Source of the DNA: Daejeonella sp. H1SJ63
GTDB lineage: Bacteria > Bacteroidota > Bacteroidia > Sphingobacteriales > Sphingobacteriaceae
Assembly: GCF_029360775.1 (NCBI RefSeq)
Contig: NZ_JARKMZ010000013.1
Location: forward strand, 1-64,000
Length of the DNA stretch: 64,000 nt
Direction of reading: 5' to 3'
The notes beneath the pieces were generated by a model. The model made no database searches. It worked only from the letters and a program-made list of their open reading frames with translations, and was not told where the DNA came from. Positions 17,453-26,609 of this stretch are shown here, in pieces. The translations under genes were made by a program, and so were the position numbers. Positions within the stretch are counted from its first letter, which is position 1. Each line of letters opens with the position of its first letter.

Positions 17453-19216
17453 TTATGGGTTACTAACTAATTTTAGCCTGAGTTCCCGCAAATCAAGCAA
17501 GGCACCCTTCTCAAAATGTTTATTTGACCTGAAAACAATCTTCTGAATACCTGATTTAAGTTTAATTGATCCCAAACTCTTTGTTTTAAAAGTTTCCCAG
17601 GATCCGCTTTTGTCAATTGTTCCGGTCAATTTTTGATTGCCGGCTTCCATTAAAAACTCTTTTCCTGCTTCCTGATCAGAAACTGACCATTCCAATTCCA
17701 CATTGTATAAGCCTTCAGTTTTAATATCTGCATCCCATTCAACCCTGTCGGATGCAGTAAACCAGCCGAAAGCATTCCATTCAGGCATGTATTTGATATC
17801 AGGGCCAATAGCTTTCCCTTTACGGGCACTGAGCCTGAGTAAACCGTCGGCTTCCGAGCTTACCAGTTCAGGTTGACTGTTAGAGTCAACCCGGGATACC
17901 TGCAGGCTCTTCATTTCACCTTTTAAATAAGCAATAACAGATTCTTTCAGATGTTTTTCGATCGCAGGGGTATAGGGCGAAACCCGATCGACCTCGTATC
18001 CGCCGTGAGGCCATTCCTTTTCTGTAGGCAGATAACCCAGCCAGCCGTTTGTATAGCCAAAGAAAAATGTAAATGGGAAAGGAGATTGGTCGCGTATTTC
18101 ATTTGAGATTTCACAAAATAATTCCACGGGCAAGCTCCATATAGCCACATCTTCATTAATTTTCAGAAACCTTGCAGGAAGGAGAACCATATTTTCCCCT
18201 GAAGCTGTTGTCCGCGAATAGCTGCCCAGATCTTTGGGCCAGCTTAATCCCGGTTTTCTGGGGCTTTCTATGGTCAGCGATCCTGAAATTAATCTGATGT
18301 CTGATCCGGATGATACTATTTCTTTATTTGCTGATAGTATTTTGTCGCCAAGTAAAACACGGAACTGACTGAGGTGTCCTGATCTGGGATTGGGATAAAC
18401 ACTGTAAATGGGTGCCAGATTACCTGCTGCACCATTGATGAAAAGAAGGGGAGCTCCAATTTTTTGTTCTACATATTCAGACACAATTCCGGGAGCATCT
18501 CCGCTGATTTCGGTATGATCCTGACCTAAAACAGTTCCATGTATAGCATAATTGGCTATCAGTGCAATCGGACTTCCATCTTCTTTATCCAGACGGATCA
18601 AACCGATCTTCCGATCTACCGCACCATCCGGATTTAAACCTAAGCTGGCTTTGCCGTCAACATCAATTGCCCTTCGATTGATGTTTGCCTGTGAAAATCC
18701 CCAGCCAACACCAAGTTTGGCTTTAACCAGTTTGTTTCGGGCTTCCCTGATTCCGTTTATAAGAGACTGTTTAACCAATGACGTATAGGCAGTATCTACA
18801 TCATGCTTGTAGCGTTCGCCCATGAAAACCTCCGGCAGACCGGGAACACCAACTTCGGGTGCTGAGTGTGTATGGGTTAAAGTCCACCAGAAATTCTCAG
18901 GCTCAACACCTAATTGCTGTCGCAGGAGACCTGCAACATGGTCATATTCAGAAGGCGACATGATGCAGATATCAGTTGAAACCAGAAAAAATTGCTTAAT
19001 GCCGTCGTCCATTGCCACAATCCGATGATAAATGCGATCATGGATTCCGGTTGATTTTCTCGCTGCATAACCCAATAGCATTTTGGGTTCATCCGGCGTA
19101 ATGTCAATTTTAACCACAGAGGCACGGAATTCTCTTTTAGCTTGTTGCCCCGAACTTATCTCTGCAGAAATGATTAAAAGTCCTAACAGGAGATGGTTTA
19201 ATCTTAATTTAGCCAT
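17453..19216 (-). CDS. neutral/alkaline ceramidase-like exported hydrolase
   Basis: This 587-residue protein has a signal peptide (about 1-24). The ceramidase N-terminal domain is recognisable from KIDITPDEPKMLLGYAARKS, TLTHTHSAPEVG (zinc His pair), NYAIHGTVLG and TEISGDAPG, the nucleophile-containing loop region. It is shorter than true neutral ceramidases (about 650-700 residues). About 110 C-terminal residues (from 475) form a beta-sandwich-like appendage ending ELRLKLVS. In many bacteria proteins of this family sit in sugar loci, so amide hydrolysis of an N-acylated sugar is possible as well as a sphingolipid. Function is inferred. Confidence 0.78.
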   Translation of the reverse strand: MAKLRLNHLLLGLLIISAEISSGQQAKREFRASVVKIDITPDEPKMLLGYAARKSTGIHDRIYHRIVAMDDGIKQFFLVSTDICIMSPSEYDHVAGLLRQQLGVEPENFWWTLTHTHSAPEVGVPGLPEVFMGERYKHDVDTAYTSLVKQSLINGIREARNKLVKAKLGVGWGFSQANINRRAIDVDGKASLGLNPDGAVDRKIGLIRLDKEDGSPIALIANYAIHGTVLGQDHTEISGDAPGIVSEYVEQKIGAPLLFINGAAGNLAPIYSVYPNPRSGHLSQFRVLLGDKILSANKEIVSSGSDIRLISGSLTIESPRKPGLSWPKDLGSYSRTTASGENMVLLPARFLKINEDVAIWSLPVELFCEISNEIRDQSPFPFTFFFGYTNGWLGYLPTEKEWPHGGYEVDRVSPYTPAIEKHLKESVIAYLKGEMKSLQVSRVDSNSQPELVSSEADGLLRLSARKGKAIGPDIKYMPEWNAFGWFTASDRVEWDADIKTEGLYNVELEWSVSDQEAGKEFLMEAGNQKLTGTIDKSGSWETFKTKSLGSIKLKSGIQKIVFRSNKHFEKGALLDLRELRLKLVSNP

Positions 19217-19282
19217 GGTTTCATAAACTTGTGTTCAATATTTCATTCGTATGAATAGTGGAAGCATTAAAAACTTGATTGA

Positions 19283-22200
19283 TTAAAATTTACGCAGATA
19301 TGCCAGCAAATCAGCCATCTCCTGTTTACTGATCTTTTTTTCAAGTCCGCCAGGCATTGCTGACATATCAAGGCTCCTGATTTCTTTTATGTCCTGCCGG
19401 TTAATTGTTCTTTCAGGTTTTCCATTGTTCTTTAGGGTGATGGCAGCATCTGTTTCACTTGAAATAATGCCCTGAATTGATTCTCCGGTTTTTAGTTCAA
19501 CATTCCAAAGGTCATATCCTGCTGAAATTGAAATGTTTGGATCAAGGATATTGGCCATGATAATCTCAGCTGTCCAGTTATGGATTGTTCCCAGATCAGG
19601 CCCCAGCCCGACACCCATTTTTCCTCTCATTTGATGGCAAATGGCACAATTGTTTACATAAACTTCCTTTCCTTTTGTGGCATCACCTTTTAATTCAAGA
19701 GCTTGCTGATAGGCTTTGTTGACTTTTTTACCCTCCTCCTCATTTTTAGTGAACAGTGCCCTGGCTCTCCTGCGAAGATTATCATCCTTATTTTGCATGA
19801 GTTGAACACTTCGTCCAAAACTTACGCTGCTTGCCTGAACTTTATTCGATTCTATCGCATCTAAAAGCAAACTTATCCTGTCCTGATGGCCAAGAAATGT
19901 TCCGATGGCAGCATCACGAATTTCCGGAGTGAGTACAGCCCACTTCTGCAAGATATAATTACTTACCTCCGTGCCAGATATTGTGCTTAATGTTTTTAAT
20001 GCGGCTAATTGTACCATAGGTTGTTCCTGAGGGACAATCAAATTCTTAAGCTGATTGCTGAAAGGAGAGGGGTCTGTAAGCGAGATAAAGTTTATAGCCT
20101 CAGCTCTTTTTTCATCAGTAAAACTTTTGTTCGCCATTATTTTTAATGACTTGTCTGTTGCTGATTTTGCCAGCTTATCATCATTCAGTTCCGTAATTTT
20201 TAATATGTTCAGAGATGCATTTCTAACATTTTTAGAAGGATGATCAAAGAATGTTTTAATTAATAAACTATTGTATTGGTTAATTATTTTAATTGATTCG
20301 GGAGATTTTGATTTGAGTGATTCCAGTCCACTTGCCAGTCCCTCCAGCATTGGACCCTGCCATGCAGGAACTTTGCCTGCGTTTAGAGCTGTAGATCTTT
20401 GAATAGCCTGCTTTATTGCGGCCTGATCACCACGGTTTGCAATCATGGTGCTTGTACGCTGAACCAATGAAGCATATGCAGGATTACCCTGACGGTAATT
20501 ATTAAGTACTTCCTGCAATATAGATTCAGATTGGGATGAGCCTGCCGTCAATGCAGCAATCTGTACCCATTTATCATTGATATCTTTAAACAGGAGCTTA
20601 TTTCTGACGATGGCTGATTCTTTAGTATTAAAATATCCCAGTGTTAATAATAATTGCAGTCTTACTTTAGGATCACTATCGTTCTGCATCAACAGGAGTG
20701 AACTTTCCAGTTGAGGATAGTCTTTCAGGTGGATTTCTGCGAGCCTGACTGCATTTTCCCTGATTCCAGATTCTTTATCTTTTAATGCCTGCTGAATATG
20801 GCCAGGTTTCAGTTCTCCCATACCCTCAATTGTCCAGAGAGCATGCAAACGACCCATAGGAGAATCAGTATTTGTTATCATCGAACTGAGTGCAGCAAGG
20901 GCCTTTTTATCCTTTCGGTCAACCAATAGCCTTTGTGAATTGCTTCTCCACCATAAATTTTTGCTGGCAAGATACTTTACCAGATTTTCACTGCTCTCAT
21001 TACCCAGTTTAAGTCCTTTTGTCCAGTCTGTGGCTTTTTGATCTTTTGCCGAGATTCGGTATATCCTTCCCATATCTGAACCATCATAAAGTCCTCCCGC
21101 CTTGATTGCTTCCTCAGACATCCATTCCGGAGACTCGATCACTCTGCGATAATAATCCAGAACATAGAGCGCTCCATCCGGACCAACATAAAAATTAACC
21201 GGGCGCGACCATGCATCGGTAGAAGTCAGGAATTCCTTATTCTTTAAAACAGTACTTGCTGTAAAACTTGCTCCATTGTCTTTCAGCTGATCTGCATGTA
21301 CCAGATTGCTTACAGGCTCAGCAATAAAGCTTATATCCTTGTCAAAAGGTGCCGGGAACTCTCCGCCCTGATAAACAGTTATTCCGCACCCTGAGGTCAT
21401 TATTCCAACATCAGTGAGCAATTGCCTGTCGGGGTGAGTGGTAGTAGGGAAAACTTCCGGGGCGTTCAAATGGTCAGACATTGATTGTATAGAACTTGAA
21501 ATAAGAAGATCTTTGTTTCGTTCGAAATACCGGTTGGCAATCACTTCATGATATCCCTGATTGGAGTTATTACATCCAAACCAGTGTCCCCATTTATCAA
21601 AGGCATGTCCGAATTGTGTTTGAATTGAAAGGGTTTCTATCTTTTTGCTGTCGGGCAAAAACCTGACAGACCGTCCGTTAGCATTTTTGGGTAGTTTGGG
21701 AGCATCCGGGAAACCGGGAAAGATGATTTCTGATCCTTCATCACCAAAATCTTCTTTGTATTCGCGTGTAGAAGTTGCACCCTGATGTCCTATGTAGACC
21801 CAGTTATCCAGACCATACATTGGATTATTGGTATTGTGCTGCGGATTTGACAATGCAAAACCGGTGAGCAGGGTGTCACGGATATCTGCCTGTCCGTCAT
21901 GGTCAGAATCTTCAAGATAAAGCAAATGCGGGGCATCTGTAACCATAATGCCTTTTTTCCAGCGCATCACTCCTGCGGGAAGAGTTAATTTGTCGGCGAA
22001 TACAATGCGTTTGTCCATTTTACCATCGCCATTTGTATCTTTTAACAGGATGATATTTCCGCTTCCACTTTTATCTAATGGGTAACCATGCATCTCAACA
22101 ACATACATATTGCCAAATTCATCAATTTCCATGTCAACCGGATCCGAGATCAGGGGTTCTGCGGCAACTAATTCTATCTTAAAACCCGGCGGGACCTCAA

Positions 22201-22339
22201 ATGTAGACAAAGCCTGATCAGCACTAACTGCTGATGTAATTGTACCCTGACCTGATTTGTCTTTACAGCTACTGATAACAGATAATGAAATTAATAAAGC
22301 CCAGCAGAACCGGACATAACTATTGGTAGATGTGTTCAT
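19283..22339 (-). CDS. PVC-type membrane-bound dehydrogenase with HEAT repeats and cytochrome c domain
   Basis: The 1018-residue lipoprotein (signal with Cys25 in VISSC) has three parts. An N-terminal six-bladed propeller (about 45-430, opening FEVPPGFKIELVAAEPLISD and containing NTNGDGKMD-like calcium turns) resembles the membrane-bound dehydrogenase domain of Planctomycetes and Verrucomicrobia. HEAT-like helical repeats fill about 450-860. A C-terminal haem domain carries CAICH (898-902) with a candidate distal Met in MSAMPGG (about 994-998). It should oxidise a sugar in the periplasm and pass electrons to the respiratory chain. The substrate is unknown. Confidence 0.85.
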   Translation of the reverse strand: MNTSTNSYVRFCWALLISLSVISSCKDKSGQGTITSAVSADQALSTFEVPPGFKIELVAAEPLISDPVDMEIDEFGNMYVVEMHGYPLDKSGSGNIILLKDTNGDGKMDKRIVFADKLTLPAGVMRWKKGIMVTDAPHLLYLEDSDHDGQADIRDTLLTGFALSNPQHNTNNPMYGLDNWVYIGHQGATSTREYKEDFGDEGSEIIFPGFPDAPKLPKNANGRSVRFLPDSKKIETLSIQTQFGHAFDKWGHWFGCNNSNQGYHEVIANRYFERNKDLLISSSIQSMSDHLNAPEVFPTTTHPDRQLLTDVGIMTSGCGITVYQGGEFPAPFDKDISFIAEPVSNLVHADQLKDNGASFTASTVLKNKEFLTSTDAWSRPVNFYVGPDGALYVLDYYRRVIESPEWMSEEAIKAGGLYDGSDMGRIYRISAKDQKATDWTKGLKLGNESSENLVKYLASKNLWWRSNSQRLLVDRKDKKALAALSSMITNTDSPMGRLHALWTIEGMGELKPGHIQQALKDKESGIRENAVRLAEIHLKDYPQLESSLLLMQNDSDPKVRLQLLLTLGYFNTKESAIVRNKLLFKDINDKWVQIAALTAGSSQSESILQEVLNNYRQGNPAYASLVQRTSTMIANRGDQAAIKQAIQRSTALNAGKVPAWQGPMLEGLASGLESLKSKSPESIKIINQYNSLLIKTFFDHPSKNVRNASLNILKITELNDDKLAKSATDKSLKIMANKSFTDEKRAEAINFISLTDPSPFSNQLKNLIVPQEQPMVQLAALKTLSTISGTEVSNYILQKWAVLTPEIRDAAIGTFLGHQDRISLLLDAIESNKVQASSVSFGRSVQLMQNKDDNLRRRARALFTKNEEEGKKVNKAYQQALELKGDATKGKEVYVNNCAICHQMRGKMGVGLGPDLGTIHNWTAEIIMANILDPNISISAGYDLWNVELKTGESIQGIISSETDAAITLKNNGKPERTINRQDIKEIRSLDMSAMPGGLEKKISKQEMADLLAYLRKF

Positions 22340-22387
22340 TGAAAATTGCCTGATTAAAATTCCCGTTTACGTTACAGGGGGGATATT

Positions 22388-22432
22388 CATTCCTCTCTGA
22401 AACTCATGTTTACTGAATTTCAGAGAGGAATG
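22388..22432. repeat. 15-bp perfect inverted repeat between MFS and cytochrome genes
   Basis: CATTCCTCTCTGAAA (22388-22402) is exactly complementary to TTTCAGAGAGGAATG (22418-22432) across a 15-nt loop. It has no T-run on the transcribed minus strand, so it is not a canonical terminator; an mRNA-stabilising hairpin or partial attenuator between operon genes fits better. Confidence 0.7.
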
Positions 22433-22466
22433 GTTAATTGATATTTTCGTTATTAATTATTCCGGA

Positions 22467-23732
22467 TTATGAAATTTCCACCTTCTTTCTGTTGCGCATA
22501 TAGATTACCAGTCCGGCGAAAGCCAGAGTAAGCACAACAGGGATAATCAGGGTAGCCTGAAGGATTTCAGGTCCGGCGGCACTTTTAGCCTGAGATAAGA
22601 CCAGTGCCATTTCTGAGCCTCCGGGTGCAGCACTGTATTCCTGTAAGCTTGCCCCTTCAGGTAATTTTTCAATGAGCCTGGAATCATAATACCCGCCCAT
22701 AAACATCATATAAACTGAAACAGCAAACATACCTGCACCACCCATCAGGTTTAATCCCAATGCACCAGACTGAGGGATGTTCTCTGCAACGAAACCTAGC
22801 ATTGTTGGCCAGAAATAACAAACACCAATACCGAATATAAATGCTGCAAGGAAAATCGAATTACCACTTAAGGTACTTAAAAGATATAGTCCAAGGGCAG
22901 AAAGTATGGCCGAGATAAGTAAAACTCCCTGCGGAGAGAAGCGGTGAACTACCGGCTCTGCCAATCCGCGGCCTATGACCATTACACCAGTTGTTAGAGT
23001 TAATATCAGAATTGCATTATCAGTTACGTTCTTTAATAAAACATCAATCCATTGTCCGGTGAAGAGTTCGGTAATCGCAGTTCCGAACATACAGATGAAC
23101 ATAAAAATGAATAGCGGCGAGGTAACAGAACGGTACATGGCTGCAGTTGAAATTCCGCTGGATACACGTTCAGTTGGAGGGAACTGCAGTTTAGAAAATA
23201 AATACCCATAAATTACAGTTGGAATAAGCATTACACCTACCTGCATTTTCCAGTCAAGTCCTAATAAGTTGAATAATAAGACTATAAGAGTACCTGTAAA
23301 TATTCCTCCCGGAAACCACAGATGAAAATGGTTTAATTTTGTGGTTTTATTGTCGGGGTATATTGCTGTCACCAATGGGTTGCATGCCGCCTCAACTGTT
23401 CCATTGGCAATACCAATAAGCAGAGTTGAAATGAATAGTGTCCAGTACCCCTGAGCAGTAATTGTTAAGATTATACCTAAAAGATGAAACAGAAATGCAA
23501 TTACAAGCAATCGTTTCATGCCAATGATGTCAACTACCATTCCACCAATCACCACTGCAAGAGGAAAACCCCAGAATGCAGTTGCTGTAATGGTGCCTAA
23601 CTGTGTTGCGTTGAGTTGAAAATCAGTCCCTAACTGATTTAAAATTCCCGCCCGGATTCCAAATGACAAAGAAGTAACCAGTAGTGCCAGGCAGCTTGCT
23701 GTAAAAAGTTTGTTTCGTTGAATAATTTCCAT
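22467..23732 (-). CDS. MFS sugar transporter
   Basis: This 421-residue protein has about twelve hydrophobic helices and the family features of the FHS/glucose-galactose-type major facilitator group, such as GMVVDIIGMKRLLV after TM2 and LIGIANGTVEAACNPLVTAIYP. It is the first gene of the eight-gene minus-strand run and would import the sugar or sugar acid handled by the enzymes downstream. No SusC/SusD pair, glycoside hydrolase or regulator is near. That means the operon probably receives monosaccharides rather than polymers. Substrate inferred from context only. Confidence 0.85.
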   Translation of the reverse strand: MEIIQRNKLFTASCLALLVTSLSFGIRAGILNQLGTDFQLNATQLGTITATAFWGFPLAVVIGGMVVDIIGMKRLLVIAFLFHLLGIILTITAQGYWTLFISTLLIGIANGTVEAACNPLVTAIYPDNKTTKLNHFHLWFPGGIFTGTLIVLLFNLLGLDWKMQVGVMLIPTVIYGYLFSKLQFPPTERVSSGISTAAMYRSVTSPLFIFMFICMFGTAITELFTGQWIDVLLKNVTDNAILILTLTTGVMVIGRGLAEPVVHRFSPQGVLLISAILSALGLYLLSTLSGNSIFLAAFIFGIGVCYFWPTMLGFVAENIPQSGALGLNLMGGAGMFAVSVYMMFMGGYYDSRLIEKLPEGASLQEYSAAPGGSEMALVLSQAKSAAGPEILQATLIIPVVLTLAFAGLVIYMRNRKKVEIS

Positions 23733-23874
23733 GTTTTAAGGTTTAGGTTATAAGGTTTTAAGTTATGGTAATTTATCAGGAAATCATAATTATGGGATTT
23801 AGTTTTGGAAGGAGAAAAGAATTGATTTCCTTTTAAATTTGATATTCTGCAAATACAATAAAAATGCAGACATG

Positions 23875-23904
23875 AAAAAGGGCCGCTGAATACCGGCGGC
23901 CCTT
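23875..23904 (-). terminator. Rho-independent terminator of the DUF3276 gene
   Basis: On the minus strand AAGGGCCGC (23896-23904) pairs perfectly with GCGGCCCTT (23878-23886) across a 9-nt loop, and TTT continues the 3' arm to make a five-T run. It lies 23 bp past the DUF3276 stop and isolates that gene from the MFS operon. Confidence 0.85.
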
Positions 23905-23926
23905 AGAATTATTTATTTGATTCTGA

Positions 23927-24256
23927 TCAGATATCGAAAGAGAAATCATCCTCAGCTTTGGCTGTTTCCGAATGATTCTCTGAAAATTCATAACGTTTTT
24001 CAACCACATCCTGATGTGCTTTGATATAGTCTATTGTTTCCTTCAGACCTTCAGCAAATTTTTCAAAATCTTCTTTGTAAAGAAAAATCTTGTGCTTAAT
24101 GAAAACACCATCCTCAAGACGCTTCTTACTTTCTGTTACAGTAACATAATAATCATTTGATCGTGTAGCTTTAACATCGAAAAAGTAGGTGCGCTTCCCG
24201 GCTCTTACCTTCTTCGAAAAAACCTCTTCTCTTTCTTTGTTGTCGAAATCTCCCAT
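23927..24256 (-). CDS. DUF3276 PUR-domain nucleic-acid-binding protein
   Basis: This 109-residue protein matches the DUF3276/PUR-alpha-like family found across Bacteroidota. The central PUR repeat covers about 8-95, with VRAGKRTYFFDVKATRSNDYYVTVTESK and a helix around FEKFAEGLKETIDYI. The C-terminus is acidic (AEDDFSFDI). In Borrelia and eukaryotes PUR proteins bind single-stranded DNA or RNA. Here it is monocistronic, with its own TTG-N19-TATATTTA promoter and a strong terminator, which suits a stand-alone, perhaps abundant regulator. Targets are unknown. Confidence 0.9.
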   Translation of the reverse strand: MGDFDNKEREEVFSKKVRAGKRTYFFDVKATRSNDYYVTVTESKKRLEDGVFIKHKIFLYKEDFEKFAEGLKETIDYIKAHQDVVEKRYEFSENHSETAKAEDDFSFDI

Positions 24257-24278
24257 GTTTTTTTTAGTTTGTTGGGGG

Positions 24279-24308
24279 TAAATATAATAGATATTCGGAA
24301 AGTAACAA
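24279..24308 (-). promoter_or_regulatory. promoter of the DUF3276 gene
   Basis: The minus strand carries TTG (24306-24308), exactly 19 bp and TATATTTA (24279-24286), 23 bp before the start codon. Both elements fit the Bacteroidota consensus except the last base (A for G). Confidence 0.65.
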
Positions 24309-24436
24309 ATTGATTTTTTTTAGCTGAATGGCTTATTTTTTTAATAGTGCAGTGAGATATTAATTACAGCGAAAAAATATCTGATTAAGCATGTAACTAG
24401 TATGATTATTTTGAAGAATTCTATTGTTCAGATTAT

Positions 24437-26224
24437 TTATTCTGTTGTTTCTTCTTCCAGAAGCTGCTTTTCAAATAATTCAAAATAGCTTCCTTTTATA
24501 GCCATAAGGTCATCGTGAGTTCCCTGCTCAATAATTTCACCCTCTTGCATCACAAGAATCCTGTCCGCATTTTTAATAGTTGATACACGGTGTGCAATCA
24601 AAATGCTGGTTTTGTTTTTCATAATCCGGCCAAGACTGTTCAGTATCTGCTCTTCAGTTCGTGTATCTACTGCCGAAAGGCAGTCGTCAAAGATCAGAAT
24701 CTGCGGCTCCTTAATAATTGCCCTTGCAATGGATAACCTTTGCTTCTGACCTCCCGAAAGTGTTATTCCCCGTTCTCCGATCATAGTATCGAAGCCTCTT
24801 TCAAACTCTATGATATTCTGATAAACTGCGGCATCTTTGGCAGCTTGTTCTACTTTTTCGGTTTCAGCAGAATTTAATCCAAAGGCTATATTATTAAAAA
24901 TTGTATCCGAAAACAGAAATACTTCCTGTGGTACAAAGCCTGTTTGCTGCCTGTAATTCTGCAGTTCCAGTTTTTGTATTTCTCTTCCATCAATGAGGAT
25001 TGAGCCTGAATCACAATCATACATGCGCATTAATAAATTGGCAATGGTTGATTTACCGGATCCTGTACGGCCAATTATTGCCAGAAACTCTCCGGGTCTG
25101 GCTTCAAATGACACATTTTTTATTGCCTGAATTCCGGTGTCTGGATAGCGGAAACTGACATTGTTGAACTTTATACTTCCCTTTAATACAAGATCGTCTT
25201 CCGGGCCTGAATGTATTTCAGTGTCTGTTTTCAGAAATTCATTAATTCTCTTTTGGGATGCGGCAGCCCTTTGTACAAGAGATGTAACCCATCCGAGCGA
25301 TGTAACCGGGAAGGTCAGCTGATTGACATAGACGATAAATTCTGCAATATTTCCTGAAGTGATGGTGCCCTTCATAACCTCTGCACCACCTATATAAACT
25401 GTAATGATGGTGCTTAATCCTACGAGGAGCAACATCAATGGGTAAAAGAGAGCCTGAATCTGTACAAGTGACATGGAGTGAGATTTGTAGCTTTCACTTT
25501 CCCTGCTGAACTTATCACGTATATCTTCTTCCCTGACATAGGCTTTTATAACCCTGATTCCGGAAAAAGTTTCCTGTACAAAACTCGACATAGATGAAAG
25601 CTGCTCCTGGATCTTTTCACTGCGTTGATTAATAATGGTATGTACATAATAGATTGTAATAGCCAGTAATGGCAGCGGAAGCAATGAATATAGGGTCAGT
25701 CTTGCATTTACATTAAACATGGCCAGGATAATTAAAATAAACAGGACCACTGTATTGATGGTATACATAATTGCTGGTCCCAGGTACATCCTTACCCTGC
25801 TTACATCTTCGGTCACCCTGTTCATCAGATCACCGGTATTGTTTCGGCGATAAAACGCCATTGATAGATCTTGGTAATGGGTGTAAATCTCATTTTTCAG
25901 ATCGTATTCAATATGTCTCGACATAAGAATGATTGTCTGACGCATGAAAAATAAAAACAGACCTCTTAAAAGTGCCAGAGCAAGTACACTCAACCCGAAA
26001 AGTAGCAGACTCTGTCCGAATAAATCCGCCACCAGACTTTGTCTTTCAAATCCGCTGTAGAGTCTGTATAATGCGATGTTTTCACTAACAAGATCAAACG
26101 CTATACGTATTACCTGAGCAGGTAATACACCGAATAAATTGGAAATAATGACAAAAAAAACTCCCGGAAGGAATCTCCAGCGATATTTATAGAAAAATTT
26201 ATTCAGGTATGCCAGTTCTTTCAT
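24437..26224 (-). CDS. ABC exporter, fused permease and ATPase
   Basis: The ATG at 26224 gives 595 residues; the upstream TTG (26242) lies in the -7 box and is rejected. Six membrane helices (about 15-310) precede the ATPase, with Walker A GRTGSGKST (from 385), Q-loop FVPQEVFLF, signature LSGGQ (from 489), Walker B ILIFDD and the H-loop AHR. The catalytic Glu after Walker B is Asp (FDDCLSAVD), as in the degenerate half of heterodimeric exporters such as MdlA, but no partner gene lies nearby. Likely exports lipid or drug-like compounds; substrate undetermined. Confidence 0.88.
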   Translation of the reverse strand: MKELAYLNKFFYKYRWRFLPGVFFVIISNLFGVLPAQVIRIAFDLVSENIALYRLYSGFERQSLVADLFGQSLLLFGLSVLALALLRGLFLFFMRQTIILMSRHIEYDLKNEIYTHYQDLSMAFYRRNNTGDLMNRVTEDVSRVRMYLGPAIMYTINTVVLFILIILAMFNVNARLTLYSLLPLPLLAITIYYVHTIINQRSEKIQEQLSSMSSFVQETFSGIRVIKAYVREEDIRDKFSRESESYKSHSMSLVQIQALFYPLMLLLVGLSTIITVYIGGAEVMKGTITSGNIAEFIVYVNQLTFPVTSLGWVTSLVQRAAASQKRINEFLKTDTEIHSGPEDDLVLKGSIKFNNVSFRYPDTGIQAIKNVSFEARPGEFLAIIGRTGSGKSTIANLLMRMYDCDSGSILIDGREIQKLELQNYRQQTGFVPQEVFLFSDTIFNNIAFGLNSAETEKVEQAAKDAAVYQNIIEFERGFDTMIGERGITLSGGQKQRLSIARAIIKEPQILIFDDCLSAVDTRTEEQILNSLGRIMKNKTSILIAHRVSTIKNADRILVMQEGEIIEQGTHDDLMAIKGSYFELFEKQLLEEETTE

Positions 26225-26239
26225 AGCGTAATTGGGAAG

Positions 26240-26247
26240 CAAAAATA
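26240..26247 (-). promoter_or_regulatory. -7 box of the ABC exporter gene
   Basis: The minus strand reads TATTTTTG ending 15 bp before the ATG at 26224, matching TAnnTTTG. No TTG is found 19 bp upstream. Confidence 0.45.
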
Positions 26248-26578
26248 GTTTATTATTTGTAAGTGTTGAGTAGTAGGTTCTCAGTTTTATGTGATGAGTA
26301 ATGATTTGTAGATTTTAAGTTGCCGATGTCTGATTATGAGGATTCAAGCATAATTCATACATAATTTTGCATAAATCTAATTGGCTTAATCCAATTGACC
26401 CCCTGGATGAACTGAAACGAATATTAATTGTGATTGACTGAAAATGTTTAACTCTGACTTTCTGTAAAAACCAGATCAGATAAACAGCAATTGAATAAAT
26501 ATATTTGAAAATAGTCAGTCAATTGATCTAAATAATTCATAAGTATTTTGAATTAAGAAGTTAGTATTGAATTTTTAC
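26248..26578. other. intergenic region between ABC exporter and leucine dehydrogenase
   Basis: This AT-rich gap of about 330 bp lies between divergent genes and should hold both upstream regions. I see no ORF of coding character, no RNA fold and no repeat beyond a weak dyad AATTGG-N6-CCAATT (26379-26396). No function is claimed. Confidence 0.5.
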
Positions 26579-26586
26579 TACTTTTG
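26579..26586 (+). promoter_or_regulatory. -7 box of the leucine dehydrogenase gene
   Basis: TACTTTTG matches TAnnTTTG 23 bp before the ATG at 26610. The -33 TTG is not at the usual distance, so a start here may need an activator, or the call may be chance. Confidence 0.4.
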
Positions 26587-26609
26587 TAAGGTAAAGCCAG
26601 ATACGTAAC

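Noticed and set aside
26225-26242. TTG start of the ABC exporter six codons upstream.
   Set aside because: It overlaps the -7 box TATTTTTG, and the ATG at 26224 is a better start.
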